From Bradyrhizobium sp. Ash2021 (GTDB taxonomy: Bacteria; Pseudomonadota; Alphaproteobacteria; Rhizobiales; Xanthobacteraceae): a DNA stretch of 64,000 bases. Position 1 is the first letter of the stretch, and every line of letters starts with the position of its first letter. The stretch lies in assembly GCF_031202265.1 (NCBI RefSeq), contig NZ_CP100604.1, positions 558,001-622,000 of the forward strand, in the 5' to 3' direction. The notes under the pieces are model-generated. The model did not search any database and was not told where the DNA came from. It saw only the letters and a program-made list of their open reading frames with translations. The translations under genes and the position numbers were made by a program. Positions 1 to 9,087 of the stretch are shown here, piece by piece.

Positions 1-60
1 GAGCATGTCATCGCGTTCCTGGAGGAAGCCAAGACGCGAATGGTCGAAGCGGCTTCGTGA
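1..60 (+). CDS. C-terminal end of a small protein, probably DUF433-type antitoxin (partial)
   Basis: The first 19 codons form an open frame ending in TGA at 58-60, and the last residues read EEAKTRMVEAAS. The gene starts left of the window. Its stop overlaps the GTG start of the next gene (GTGA, 57-60), so the two are translationally coupled. DUF5615 proteins are usually encoded just after a DUF433 antitoxin, so I infer that identity from position. The visible tail is too short to confirm it. Confidence 0.45.
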   Translation, partial: EHVIAFLEEAKTRMVEAAS

Positions 61-380
61 AGGTCCTGCTCGACGAATGCGTCGACTGGCGCCTGGCGCG
101 TGATATCATCGGCCACGACGTCAAGACCGCTCGTCAAATGGGCTGGACGACGATCAAGAATGGAGAACTGTTGGCGCTAGCGGGCGAACAGTTTGAAGTA
201 TTCGTCACCGTGGATCGAAACCTGTCCTTTCAGCAGAATCTGGTTTCTTATCCGATCGCCGTCATCGTGCTTCATGCGAAAACGAACCGCCTTGCCGATC
301 TCAAGCCGCTGGCGCCAAAGCTCGCGGCGGCCATCGAGTCCGCACGGCCCGGAGTCGTCGAGTTCATTGACGCTGACTAG
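57..380 (+). CDS. DUF5615 (PIN-like) family protein, likely toxin of a toxin-antitoxin pair
   Basis: A 107-residue protein with the family pattern: LLDECVDWRLA at the N-terminus, then H-V-TARQMGW, then NGELLALA, then VTVDRNLSFQQNL. The acidic residues in LLDEC and VDRNL are where PIN-like nucleases hold metal. The start is a GTG inside the stop of the upstream gene (GTGA overlap), typical of an antitoxin-toxin pair. In the family it is a presumed ribonuclease toxin, but activity is not established. Length is normal and the reading frame looks intact. Confidence 0.75.
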   Translation: MKVLLDECVDWRLARDIIGHDVKTARQMGWTTIKNGELLALAGEQFEVFVTVDRNLSFQQNLVSYPIAVIVLHAKTNRLADLKPLAPKLAAAIESARPGVVEFIDAD

Positions 381-490
381 GCGGTCTCGTCCTCAGCGAG
401 AAAAGCCGCATAGCGCAGGGCCTCGTCGATGTCGCCTGCGTAGCGCTGGGTCAACAGTTCCGCGCCCGCCGCATCGCACGCGTCTCGCTC
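379..490 (-). other. Protein-like in-frame tail after the RND permease stop
   Basis: Directly after the TAG stop of the RND permease (491-493), the same frame stays open for 37 codons to TAG at 379-381. Its end reads EALRYAAFLAEDETA, which looks like coding sequence. No ATG or GTG lies in it; a TTG near its middle is the only candidate start. It may be a remnant of a small gene or a former C-terminal extension. No function is assigned. Confidence 0.25.
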
Positions 491-3400
491 CTACTCCGCC
501 GCAGGCGACACCATGGCCGGTGGCGGCGGCGCGGGCGGCTCCTTGGCCGGCGGCTCGGCGTGATGATCGGACGGCGCGTGCTCGGTCTCGCCGTGTGAAA
601 CCAGCAGCATCTTGCCGAAGCGCCAGATGAACGCGCCGATATCGTCCATCATCATGAACATCGCCGGCACGAACACCAGCGACAGCACCGTCGAGAACAG
701 CAGGCCGCCGATCACGGCGAGCGCCATCGGCGAACGGAATTCGCCGCCGGCGCCGAACGCCAGTGCTGACGGCATCATGCCGGCCGCCATGGCAATGGTC
801 GTCATGACGATCGGGCGGGCGCGCTTCATGCCGGCGTCGATGATCGCTTCATCGCGCCGCTTGCCGTCGCGGATCGCCTCGACCGCGAACTCCACCAGCA
901 TGATGGCGTTCTTGGTGACGATGCCCATCAGCATCAGGATGCCGATCCATACCGGCGTGGTGAGCTGCTTGCCGGTCAGCAGCAATGCGGCAATGGCGCC
1001 GCCGATCGAGAGCGGCAGCGAAAACAGGATGGTGATCGGCTGCAGGAAGGTGCCGAACAGCAGCACCAGCACCGCGTAGACCATCATCAGGCCGGCGGTG
1101 ATGGCGGTGGCAAAGCCTTCCGACAATTCGTTCAGGCTTTCGGCGTCGCCGGACGGGCTGACCTTGACGCCCTTCGGCAGGCTTTTCATGACAGGCAGCT
1201 CGTAGATCTTCTTGGTGGCGTCGCCGAGTGCCGCGGTGCCGACGAGGTCGGCCGCGACGGTGGCCTGCCGTTCGCGGTCGTAGCGGTTGATGCTGGTCGG
1301 GCCCTGGTCGAGCTGGATGTCGGCGACAACGGACAGCGGCACGCCGCCGCGTTCGCCGCGCTGGCCCAGCGGCACGCGCAATTGTTCGAGCATCTGCAGG
1401 TCGCTGCGGGCATTGTCCTCGAGCTGGACCCGGATCGGCACCTGGCGGTCGCCGGCGTCGAATTTTGCGAGCGCCGGACCGACGTCACCGATGGTGGCGA
1501 CGCGGATGGTCTGCGACAGGCTTTCGGTGGAGACCCCTAACCGCGCCGCCAGTTCGGCGCGCGGCCGAATGCGAAGCTCGGGCCTGTCCAGCGCGGTTTC
1601 CGAGATCACGTTGGCGATGATCGGAATCCGCTTCATCTGGGTCGCCAGTTCGCTGGCGACATTGTTGACGATGTTGCTGTCGGTACCGGTGACGACCAGC
1701 GAGATCGCGCGAAGCCCGTTTTCGTCGAGGAACCAGAAGCGGATGTCGGGAACGTTCTCGAGTTCCTTGCTGATGTCGAGTTCGAGCAGGCGTTGCGTGT
1801 GTGCGCTGTCGCGTTCAGTCTTCGGCGTGTAATTGATGATCAGCGCGGCGCGCCGCACCTCCAGCGTTCCCGGCGGCACGCGGCCGCCGTCGACGAACAC
1901 GCTTCGCACCTCCGGGCGCTTGCGCAGGCGCGCGACGATCTCCTCGGTCACCTTCTCGGTGTAGGCGAGTTGCGAGCCTGGCGGCAGCTCCATCGCCAAT
2001 AGCGAGCGCGCGGTATCCTGCGCCGGCAGGAAACCCTGCGGCAGCAGCGTAATGCTCCAGATCGAGGCCGCGAAGATGCCAAAACCGATCAGCACCGTGA
2101 TCAAATAGTGCCGCACCGACCAGGTCACGAGTTTGGTATAGGTCGCCAGTACGCGGCCGGGCGGCGGGTCTTCGTGGTGAGTGTCTTTGAGGAAGTAGGC
2201 GGCCAGCACCGGCGTGACGAAGCGCGCGGCGAGCAGCGAGAAGAACACTTGCACCGAAACCGTGATGCCGAACTGCTTGAAGAACTGCCCGGCGATGCCG
2301 GACATGAAGCTGGCCGGCGCGAAGATCGCGATGATGGTGAGCGAGATCGCGATCACGGCAAGGCCTATTTCGTCGGCGGCCTCCAGCGCCGCGCGATAGG
2401 GCGTCTTGCCCATGCGCATATGGCGGACGATGTTCTCGATCTCGACGATGGCGTCGTCTACCAGGATGCCGGTCGACAGCGTGATGGCGAGGAAGCTAAC
2501 GAGGTTGAGCGAGAAGCCGAGCAGGTCCATCGCCCAGAACGCGGGGAAGATCGACAGCGGCAGCGAGATCGCCGCGATAATGGTGGCGCGGATGTCGCGC
2601 AGGAACAACAGCACGACGATCACAGCGAGAATCGCCCCTTCGAACAGGGTCGAGATCGCCGCTTCGTAATTGCCCTTGGTGAATTCAACGGAGGTGTCGA
2701 TCAGTTTCAGGTCGACATCGGGATAGGCGACCTTCAGCGCATCGATCCGCTTCTGGACCGCGGCCGCGACCACAACGTCGCTGGCGCCCTTGGAGCGCTT
2801 GATGCCGAGCGCTACCACGGGCTCGCCGTTGAAGCGGGCGAAGGTGCGGCGGTCGGCAATGGTGTCGGTGACGGTGCCGAGATCGTCGAGCCGGACCTCG
2901 CCGCCGCCGAACAGCGGGATCATGGTGCCCGCGAGTTCGTTGAGCGTCTTGGCGCCGGCCAGCGTGCGGATGGCCTGATCGTTCTTGCCGATTTCGGCGC
3001 GGCCGCCGGCGAGATCGACATTGGTGCCGCGCAGGATCTGGCTGACATTGACCGCGGTCAGCCCCGCGGCCTGCAGGCGATCGGGATCGAGCGACACCAA
3101 AATCTCGCGCTCGACACCGCCGATGCGCTCGACCTGGGCAACGCCGCGGACGCCCTGCAGCGCGCGTTTGACGACGTCGTCGACGAAATAGGACAGTTGC
3201 TCCGGCGTCTTGCCGGGCGAGATCGCGGCGTAGGTCACGATCGGCAGGCCGATCACGTCGACGCGCTGGATCAGCGGCTCGGTGACGTTCTGCGGCAGGT
3301 TGGCTCGAACCCGCGTGACGGCGTCCTTGACGTCGTTCAGGGCGCGGTCGGTGTTGGTCTCAAGCGCAAACTGGATCGTCGTTACCGACAGGCCGTCGGT

Positions 3401-3658
3401 GATCGATGAGGAAATATGCCGCACACCCTCGACGCCGGAGATGCCGTCTTCGATGGTCTTGGTGACCTGCGATTCCAATTCCGATGGTGCGGCGCCGAAT
3501 TGGGAGACCGCGACCGAAATCACGGGAATGTCGGCCGAGGGCAGCCGCGTCACCGCGAGCTTGGTGAAGCTGACCCAGCCCAGCACCAGAAGGATGATCG
3601 AAAAGACGATCGAGGGCAGCGGGTTCCGGATCGACCATGCCGAGATATTCAAAGCCAT
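491..3658 (-). CDS. RND-family efflux transporter permease subunit
   Basis: An inner-membrane proton-driven pump of 1055 residues, the usual length for tripartite RND exporters. It begins with a short cytoplasmic stretch and TM1 (SIVFSIILLVLGW). The two large periplasmic loops follow. The paired acidic residues of the proton relay are visible in GILVDDAIVEIENI (TM4). The C-terminal half repeats the first (MGIVTKNAIMLVEFA). The tail is proline-rich. The start ATG shares one base with the stop of the adaptor gene upstream (TAATG at 3656-3660), so the two are coupled. No outer-membrane factor is encoded nearby, so the pump probably borrows one. The substrate cannot be told from sequence. Confidence 0.95.
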   Translation of the reverse strand: MALNISAWSIRNPLPSIVFSIILLVLGWVSFTKLAVTRLPSADIPVISVAVSQFGAAPSELESQVTKTIEDGISGVEGVRHISSSITDGLSVTTIQFALETNTDRALNDVKDAVTRVRANLPQNVTEPLIQRVDVIGLPIVTYAAISPGKTPEQLSYFVDDVVKRALQGVRGVAQVERIGGVEREILVSLDPDRLQAAGLTAVNVSQILRGTNVDLAGGRAEIGKNDQAIRTLAGAKTLNELAGTMIPLFGGGEVRLDDLGTVTDTIADRRTFARFNGEPVVALGIKRSKGASDVVVAAAVQKRIDALKVAYPDVDLKLIDTSVEFTKGNYEAAISTLFEGAILAVIVVLLFLRDIRATIIAAISLPLSIFPAFWAMDLLGFSLNLVSFLAITLSTGILVDDAIVEIENIVRHMRMGKTPYRAALEAADEIGLAVIAISLTIIAIFAPASFMSGIAGQFFKQFGITVSVQVFFSLLAARFVTPVLAAYFLKDTHHEDPPPGRVLATYTKLVTWSVRHYLITVLIGFGIFAASIWSITLLPQGFLPAQDTARSLLAMELPPGSQLAYTEKVTEEIVARLRKRPEVRSVFVDGGRVPPGTLEVRRAALIINYTPKTERDSAHTQRLLELDISKELENVPDIRFWFLDENGLRAISLVVTGTDSNIVNNVASELATQMKRIPIIANVISETALDRPELRIRPRAELAARLGVSTESLSQTIRVATIGDVGPALAKFDAGDRQVPIRVQLEDNARSDLQMLEQLRVPLGQRGERGGVPLSVVADIQLDQGPTSINRYDRERQATVAADLVGTAALGDATKKIYELPVMKSLPKGVKVSPSGDAESLNELSEGFATAITAGLMMVYAVLVLLFGTFLQPITILFSLPLSIGGAIAALLLTGKQLTTPVWIGILMLMGIVTKNAIMLVEFAVEAIRDGKRRDEAIIDAGMKRARPIVMTTIAMAAGMMPSALAFGAGGEFRSPMALAVIGGLLFSTVLSLVFVPAMFMMMDDIGAFIWRFGKMLLVSHGETEHAPSDHHAEPPAKEPPAPPPPAMVSPAAE

Positions 3659-4578
3659 TAGCGTGTCCGCGTGCGATCGAGTTCGTCGGCGAACATGGTC
3701 TTGATCTGGTCGCCGTCATGCAGGGAGGAGCCAGCGTCGGCCACGACGGTTTCGCCGACGTCGAGGCCTTCAAGAATTTCCGTCGAGGTGTCCGACGTCA
3801 GTCCGACCCGGACCTTTCGGGTTTCGACAACGTTGCCCTTGACGACCTGCAGGGTCAGGCGATCGATCGCGGTGCGCGGCACGGCCACGCCGCAACTGCG
3901 CTTGGCGTCGATATTTGCGCGGGCGAACATGCCGACCTTGAGTGAGGGATTGTTGGTCAGCGATATCCGGACATGACCGAGCTGGGTGGTGCGGTCGATC
4001 TGCGGCGAGATCTGCCGGACCTTGCCGACCAGATCGGGCGCGTCGTCGCGGCTGATCCGCACCGTCGCGCCCGGATTGAGTTTCAGTAGATGGATGCTCG
4101 GCACCTCGGCGTCCAGCTCGATTTCGTTGTTGATCGAAATCCGGAACATCGGCCCGGCCTGGGGCGAGGCCGGCGCGCCAACCGCGGTTCGCACTTCCGT
4201 GACAAGTCCGGGGCCGGGCGCGCGCAGCGAGATCGACGTTGGTCTTGCGCCGCCGCCCTGTTGCAGCGGCGGTGGGGTCAGGCGCGCCAGTTCCTGATTA
4301 TCGGTGACCATGTCGCCTTCGTGGACGAAGAGATCGGTGACCTTGGAACCCTCCTGGTCGACGCCGACCTGGGCCTCGCGGCGCGGCACGATAAATCCGG
4401 TGACCCGCACCATGTCGGAAAAGCAGGCATTGGTGGATTTGGTCACGATGACCAGCGCCTGGCCCGGAGTTTCCTTTTCCTCAGGGTGGGAGCGGTGCTC
4501 GAACCAGTAATATCCGGCGCCCAGGACGACAAAGAATGCTACTCCGAGCGCAGGTTTGAGGTATTCGGAGAGGTTCAT
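3658..4578 (-). CDS. RND efflux periplasmic adaptor (membrane fusion protein)
   Basis: A 306-residue adaptor that bridges the RND permease to an outer-membrane channel. One N-terminal membrane anchor (ALGVAFFVVLGAGYYWF, about residues 11-27) is followed by a lipoyl/barrel-sandwich half (PRREAQVGVDQEGSKV). A beta-barrel segment typical of HlyD/AcrA proteins comes next (GATVRISRDDAPDLVGKV), then a C-terminal membrane-proximal domain (GLDVGETVVADAGSSLHDGD). The hairpin is very short, so this is on the small side for the family. It is the first gene of the two-gene efflux operon and overlaps the permease by one base. Confidence 0.88.
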   Translation of the reverse strand: MNLSEYLKPALGVAFFVVLGAGYYWFEHRSHPEEKETPGQALVIVTKSTNACFSDMVRVTGFIVPRREAQVGVDQEGSKVTDLFVHEGDMVTDNQELARLTPPPLQQGGGARPTSISLRAPGPGLVTEVRTAVGAPASPQAGPMFRISINNEIELDAEVPSIHLLKLNPGATVRISRDDAPDLVGKVRQISPQIDRTTQLGHVRISLTNNPSLKVGMFARANIDAKRSCGVAVPRTAIDRLTLQVVKGNVVETRKVRVGLTSDTSTEILEGLDVGETVVADAGSSLHDGDQIKTMFADELDRTRTR

Positions 4579-4663
4579 CGCCGGATCAATCCAGACTTGA
4601 AGTCAAATGAGGCGGGGCGCATTGGGCCGGCCGGGAAGTTCTGAATGAACCCCAAAACGAATA

Positions 4664-4688
4664 CGTCCCGCAAGGGTGCTGCGGGACG
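4664..4688 (-). terminator. Rho-independent terminator downstream of the OmpA-family gene
   Basis: A perfect 9-bp stem, CGTCCCGCA at 4664-4672 and TGCGGGACG at 4680-4688, with a 7-base loop. Read on the minus strand it is followed by a T-rich run (TATTCGTTTT). It lies about 50 bases past the stop of the OmpA-family gene, in the correct orientation to end its transcript. Confidence 0.75.
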
Positions 4689-4740
4689 CATTGTAGCCGG
4701 AAAATCTTGGTCAGCGCCACGCCGTTTGCTTGATCGCGCT

Positions 4741-5412
4741 TTACTTGGACGCGGTCGCCTTATTTTCCATGTTCACGACCTGGACCCGGCGGTTCACTTC
4801 CGCCATCGGCTGGCTCGGGTCCTTGAGCTTGGTCTTGCCGTATCCGACGGTGACCAGATCGCTGCCGTTGATGCCGTATTTGTCGACTAGGTAGCGCTTG
4901 ATCGAATCGGCACGGCGCTCGGACAGGTCCTGGTTATAGGCTTCGCCGCCGGCCGCGTCGGTGTGGCCTGCGACCACGAAGGTCGAGCCCTTCAAATCGA
5001 CATTGGTCAATGCGCGCCCCAGCGCCTGCACAGAGGGCAGCGACTTGGCGCTGATATCGGCCGAATTGTAGTCGAAGTTGATTTCCAGATCGATCTTGGG
5101 CTTGTCCTTGACGATGGTCGCGATCTCTTCGCGCTCGGTGATCGACAGCGAACGCGTGTTGCGGCCACGGATGGTCTGCACGAACTTGGTTTCGGCGGCG
5201 GCTGCGGCCGGATCGGTCTGGGTCTGCGGGCCGACCGACAGGCCGCGGGTCAGGGGCTTCTTTTCAGCCGGCGCGAGTGCGCGGACGATCTGATCCTCGG
5301 TGACGTTGTCGTCGCCGGCGCGGGCGGTTCCTGTGCCGACGGAAAGCGCGGTGCCGATGGTCATGATCGAAAGGATCGCGGTAAGACCTTTGGTTGCAGA
5401 GATCTTTGACAT
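4741..5412 (-). CDS. OmpA family outer-membrane/peptidoglycan-binding protein
   Basis: A 223-residue secreted protein. The signal peptide (TAILSIMTIGTALSVGTGTARA) ends near residue 32. A linker of about 60 residues follows. The C-terminal OmpA-like domain contains INFDYNSADIS, VAGHTDAAGG, the LSERRADSIKRYL helix and VGYGKTK; this fold binds diaminopimelate of peptidoglycan. I start at the ATG of MSKISATKG, because AGGAGGG lies just upstream; a longer frame exists but lacks a ribosome site. No N-terminal beta barrel is present, so it is probably periplasmic or lipid-free. It is monocistronic, with a clear terminator downstream. Confidence 0.9.
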   Translation of the reverse strand: MSKISATKGLTAILSIMTIGTALSVGTGTARAGDDNVTEDQIVRALAPAEKKPLTRGLSVGPQTQTDPAAAAAETKFVQTIRGRNTRSLSITEREEIATIVKDKPKIDLEINFDYNSADISAKSLPSVQALGRALTNVDLKGSTFVVAGHTDAAGGEAYNQDLSERRADSIKRYLVDKYGINGSDLVTVGYGKTKLKDPSQPMAEVNRRVQVVNMENKATASK

Positions 5413-5561
5413 TGCCAGTCCCTCCTGCGTGCGTTCCGCGCGGTTCCAAACGTGATGCAAATAAACTGCCGGACCATCGGTCCCGGGCTAACTACTTTAA
5501 CTTTTAGTCTATGACGCCCCGCCGGGGTTCGAGGGGCGCCGGCCTTCACCTCGAAATATCG

Positions 5562-6998
5562 TCACTGTACCCCGTAATCGGCGAATTCCTTCGCGATATT
5601 CGGGTCCATGGCCTTGGCGTTGTTGATATCCAGATCGCCTTCCGAAATCGAGCCGTTGCGCTTCTTGGCCAGCCCCCGCCCGTACAGCGAGGAGGTCAAA
5701 CGCGGGTTGATCTTGAGGGCGGCGTCGAAATCGGCAATCGCGTTCTTGGTCTGCCCGCTCTTCAGGTTGACCAGCCCCCGGCTGTCGAGGGCATCGACGA
5801 AATTCGGGCGCAGCCGCAGGGCTTCGTTGCAATCCTTCAGCGCGGCCTGCAGGTCGCCGATCACCGTGCGGGCCCAGCAACGGTTGTTAAAGGCTTCGAC
5901 GTCCTTGGGGTTCACCCGCAGCGAATTGTTGAAGTCCTTGATCGCCAGGTCGTAGGCGCCCTTGCTGGCATAGACCTGTCCGCGCCGGTACAGCGCCGCC
6001 GCATCGTCGGGATTGTCGATGAGCTTGGCGGTCAGGCTCTTGATGGTCGGATCGTCGGCCAGCGCCAGCACGGTCGGGGTCTCCGCGGGCTTGGCCGGAA
6101 CCGCCGGCGGGGCCGGCGGCGGAATCACGACTTCAATCTGCTTTGGCGGCGGCGGCAAAGGCGGCGGTTCCGGCGCAGGCGCCGGAGCGGCCACCTGCGG
6201 CGCCGGGGCCGGAGCGGGCGGGGGAGCCGCGGGCCGCGGGCCCGCGCCGCCGGGGATGAACGAGAAATCCTCCGCCAGCGACGATGAAATCCACGGCACC
6301 TGCTCCTGACGCGAGGCGCGGGTGACGCCGACGCGGGTACGGTTGAGCGTTTCCTCCGCCATCAGGTCGGGGGTGCGAATTTCCTTCAGCAGTTCCCGCA
6401 CGAACAGGCTGCGATCAGTGCCATTGTCGGAGATGACGGACGAGAGCGCGGCGGAATACATCACCAGCGTGCCGTTCGGGGCGATCACCGGCGCAAGGCC
6501 GGCCGAAAAGCTGCGGAACCGGCGCTCGAACGGATTGCGCCTGGAGGCATCGATCAGGGCGATCTTGACGCCGGCGCCGCGGCTGTTGATCTCGCCTAGC
6601 ACGGTTTCGAGGCTAAAACCGTCACGGCGAACATCCGGCTCGGTCCAGATCTGCGCATCGACCGGGATCATGTAGCTCTGGCGGCTCGACTGGACGCCGA
6701 ATCCAGAGAAGAAAATCAGCACGACCGAGCCGGGCTTGATCTTGCCGTAGAGCTTGTCGAAGGCGCGGCGCATCGCGTCGCCGGTCAGGTTTTCGCCGAT
6801 ATCGACGTTGAAGCCGTCGCGCTTGAGCTCGTCGGCGACGTCGCGCGCGTCGTTGATCGGCTCCTTCAGCGGCGCCTCGGCATCCGGATATTTCGCGTTG
6901 CCGATGACCAGCGCAAAGCGGTCGCCGGCCGCAAGCGACGGGACAATCGATGCCGCTGAAAATATCAACGCAGCAAACAATGCAAGACGAATTTTCAT
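5562..6998 (-). CDS. Caspase-fold (peptidase C14-like) TPR protein with both catalytic residues replaced
   Basis: A 478-residue secreted protein: signal peptide (about residues 1-24), a p20-like caspase domain to about residue 240, a long proline/alanine linker (about 250-310), and three or four TPR repeats (AAALYRRGQVYASKGAYDLA onward). The caspase domain is recognisable from FALVIGNAKYPDAEAPL. The histidine motif, normally GHG, reads FFSGFGVQ, and the cysteine motif, normally DAC, reads IDASRRNPF. Both changes were confirmed at codon level (TTC and TCC). This predicts a pseudo-protease that acts as a binding scaffold. I start at MKIRLALF because a signal peptide begins there; seven codons upstream are possible. 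Confidence 0.88.
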   Translation of the reverse strand: MKIRLALFAALIFSAASIVPSLAAGDRFALVIGNAKYPDAEAPLKEPINDARDVADELKRDGFNVDIGENLTGDAMRRAFDKLYGKIKPGSVVLIFFSGFGVQSSRQSYMIPVDAQIWTEPDVRRDGFSLETVLGEINSRGAGVKIALIDASRRNPFERRFRSFSAGLAPVIAPNGTLVMYSAALSSVISDNGTDRSLFVRELLKEIRTPDLMAEETLNRTRVGVTRASRQEQVPWISSSLAEDFSFIPGGAGPRPAAPPPAPAPAPQVAAPAPAPEPPPLPPPPKQIEVVIPPPAPPAVPAKPAETPTVLALADDPTIKSLTAKLIDNPDDAAALYRRGQVYASKGAYDLAIKDFNNSLRVNPKDVEAFNNRCWARTVIGDLQAALKDCNEALRLRPNFVDALDSRGLVNLKSGQTKNAIADFDAALKINPRLTSSLYGRGLAKKRNGSISEGDLDINNAKAMDPNIAKEFADYGVQ

Positions 6999-7375
6999 AA
7001 TCGCGGCAATCCAGATCACGGCGGTCCAGCCAAAACAGCGCCGATCCCAGCTTGCGCCTCGGCGACTTTACGCTACGCAAACCGCATTATCAAACCGCGC
7101 CTGCAGGCCGTCAACCGCTTGCAAGGCCGTCGTTAATTGCGACAATTAACCGCGACGAGGCGAGGCGGAGGCGAGGGAATAAATCGGGCTTGCCGTGACC
7201 GTCGCCACCCGCTCTCGCGGCCGATGACGGAGGACCCGCAATGTGACCCGTCTCACATAGAATGCGCCATGCCGTCATGCCGCGGTCACGCGCGTTCCGC
7301 GGGTTTGACCTTTCCGGATGACGATGGCTTGGTGCAGGCGTCGGCCAACCGCGACCCACAAGAAAAGTGACACCG
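6999..7375. other. Divergent intergenic region, no gene seen
   Basis: About 380 bases between the minus-strand caspase-like gene and the plus-strand lactonase-like gene. Short open frames here have no ribosome sites or protein-like composition. It should hold both promoters, but I cannot point to convincing boxes. Confidence 0.5.
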
Positions 7376-8182
7376 ATGGGAAATGCTTACGAAATCTATG
7401 CCTTGCGCTATGCGACGATGTCGCCGCGCACCCCTCATTTGAACTTCCTGGTGCCGGATCCGCACGAGACCACCGCGCAGGACCTCGATTATTTCGTCTG
7501 GCTGATCCGCGGGCATGGCCGCGAGATCCTGGTCGATACCGGCTTCAATGCCGATGAGGCGAAGGCGCGCTCCCGCAAGCTCACGCTCAACCCGGTCGAC
7601 GCGCTGGCCAATTTTGGCGTCAAGGCCGAGAGCATCAAGGACGTGGTCGTCACCCATTTGCATTACGACCACGCCGGTAATCTCGACCGCTTTCCCGGAG
7701 CCCGGTTTCACCTGCAGGATCGCGAGATGAGCTACGCGACCGGACGCTGCATGTGCAACAGCACGATCCGGCATCCGTTTTCGGTCGAGCATGTCACGAC
7801 CATGGTCCGTCATGTCTATGGCGAGCGCGTCACCTTCCATTCCGGCGATGGCGAGATCGCGCCCGGCGTGACCGTGCATCGGGTCGGCGGCCATTCCGAC
7901 GGCCTGCAGGTGGTGCGGGTCGAGACCGCGCGCGGGCCGGTGGTGCTGGCCTCCGATGCTGCGCATTACTATGCCAATCTGCAGCGCCGCAGCCCGTTTC
8001 CGATCGTCTATAACGTCGGCGACATGGTGCAGGGCTGGGAAATTGTCGAGCGTCTCGCCGGTCATCCCGACCGGTTCATCCCCGGCCATGACCCGATCGT
8101 GAGCGAGATCTATCCGCGCGCCAGCGACAAGGTCGATGCGTTCGCGCTGCATCTCGCGCCGTCGCGTTCTTTCGTGAAGTAG
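7376..8182 (+). CDS. MBL-fold metallo-hydrolase, N-acyl homoserine lactonase-like
   Basis: A 268-residue metallo-beta-lactamase fold enzyme. The full metal motif HLHYDHAGN is present, followed by the second-shell histidine (RVGGHSDGL), the bridging aspartate (LASDAAHYY) and a late histidine (FIPGHDP). The layout matches AttM/AiiA-type lactonases, which open the lactone ring of quorum-sensing signals. Sequence alone does not exclude another lactone or ester substrate. I prefer the ATG at 7376; a GTG nine bases upstream is also in frame. It is followed 12 bases later by a dehydrogenase gene, so the two may form an operon. Confidence 0.85.
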   Translation: MGNAYEIYALRYATMSPRTPHLNFLVPDPHETTAQDLDYFVWLIRGHGREILVDTGFNADEAKARSRKLTLNPVDALANFGVKAESIKDVVVTHLHYDHAGNLDRFPGARFHLQDREMSYATGRCMCNSTIRHPFSVEHVTTMVRHVYGERVTFHSGDGEIAPGVTVHRVGGHSDGLQVVRVETARGPVVLASDAAHYYANLQRRSPFPIVYNVGDMVQGWEIVERLAGHPDRFIPGHDPIVSEIYPRASDKVDAFALHLAPSRSFVK

Positions 8183-8194
8183 GTTCAGATAGGC

Positions 8195-9076
8195 ATGTCA
8201 GAGTACAAGACCGTCGGCTTTATCGGCCTCGGCGTGATGGGCGAGCCGATCTGCCGAAATCTGGTGAAGAAGAGCGGCAAGCGCGTGGTTGTGTTCGATC
8301 TCGCGCCGGAGCCTTTGGCGCGCATGCGCGCGGAAGGCGCTGAAATTGCGGGTTCGGCTGCCGAAGTCATCAAACAGAGCGATCTGTTGTTTCTCTGCCT
8401 GCCGAGCGCCAAGCATGTGCGCGCGGTGTTCGAGGGCGACGGCATTCTGAAGAACATCAGGCGCGGCCAGGTCGTGGTCGATCTCGGCACGTCGTCGGTC
8501 AGCCAGACCCGCGATTTCGCAACGCAGTTGCTGGCCAAGGGTGCGGCGTGGGCGGATGCGCCGATCGCGCGCACGCGGCAGGCGGCGCAGGATGGCACGC
8601 TCAGCGTCATGGTCGGTGCGGCACCCGCGCTCTATGCCGCGATCGAACCGCTGATCCGCTGTTTCGCCACCGATGTCACCCATTGCGGCGAGGTCGGTGC
8701 GGGGCAGGTGACCAAAATCCTCAACAACATGGTGCTGTTCGAGACCGTCAACGCGCTAGCAGAGGCGGTTGCAGTCGCCAGGCACAATGGCGTCGATCCG
8801 AAACTGTTGCTCGATACGTTATCGAAGGGCTCGGCCGACAGCTTTGCGCTGCGCAATCACGGCATGAAGGCGATCGTGCCGGGCAATTTCCCCGAGCGCG
8901 CGTTCTCGACTGAATATGCGCTGAAGGATCTGTCCTACGCGCTGGAACTGGCCGCTGACGCCGGATTGAGGATCCGCGGCGCGGAACTGATGGGCGAGGT
9001 GTTGCAGGAAGCGATCGATGCGGGGTCGGGGGATAATTATTTCCCGGTGATCGCGAGGCACATTGATCGGGCGTAG
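8195..9076 (+). CDS. NAD(P)-dependent beta-hydroxyacid dehydrogenase (3-hydroxyisobutyrate dehydrogenase family)
   Basis: A 293-residue cytosolic oxidoreductase. The Rossmann glycine motif VGFIGLGVMGEPICRNL is at the N-terminus. The substrate-binding element, usually DAPVSGG, reads DAPIARTRQAA. The catalytic lysine helix is GAGQVTKILNNM. The C-terminal helical domain ends with the usual NYFPVIARHI. The replaced DAPVSGG segment suggests a substrate other than 3-hydroxyisobutyrate, perhaps a larger hydroxyacid. It lies 12 bases after the lactonase-like gene, and the pair could open a lactone and oxidise the product; that coupling is inference. Confidence 0.87.
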   Translation: MSEYKTVGFIGLGVMGEPICRNLVKKSGKRVVVFDLAPEPLARMRAEGAEIAGSAAEVIKQSDLLFLCLPSAKHVRAVFEGDGILKNIRRGQVVVDLGTSSVSQTRDFATQLLAKGAAWADAPIARTRQAAQDGTLSVMVGAAPALYAAIEPLIRCFATDVTHCGEVGAGQVTKILNNMVLFETVNALAEAVAVARHNGVDPKLLLDTLSKGSADSFALRNHGMKAIVPGNFPERAFSTEYALKDLSYALELAADAGLRIRGAELMGEVLQEAIDAGSGDNYFPVIARHIDRA

Positions 9077-9087
9077 TCGCTACATCC

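Noticed and set aside
2108..3409. Long plus-strand ORF (433 codons) over the RND permease gene
   Set aside because: Antisense shadow in GC-rich coding DNA: rich in Arg, Asp, Gly and Gln with no domain, while the minus frame is a clear permease.
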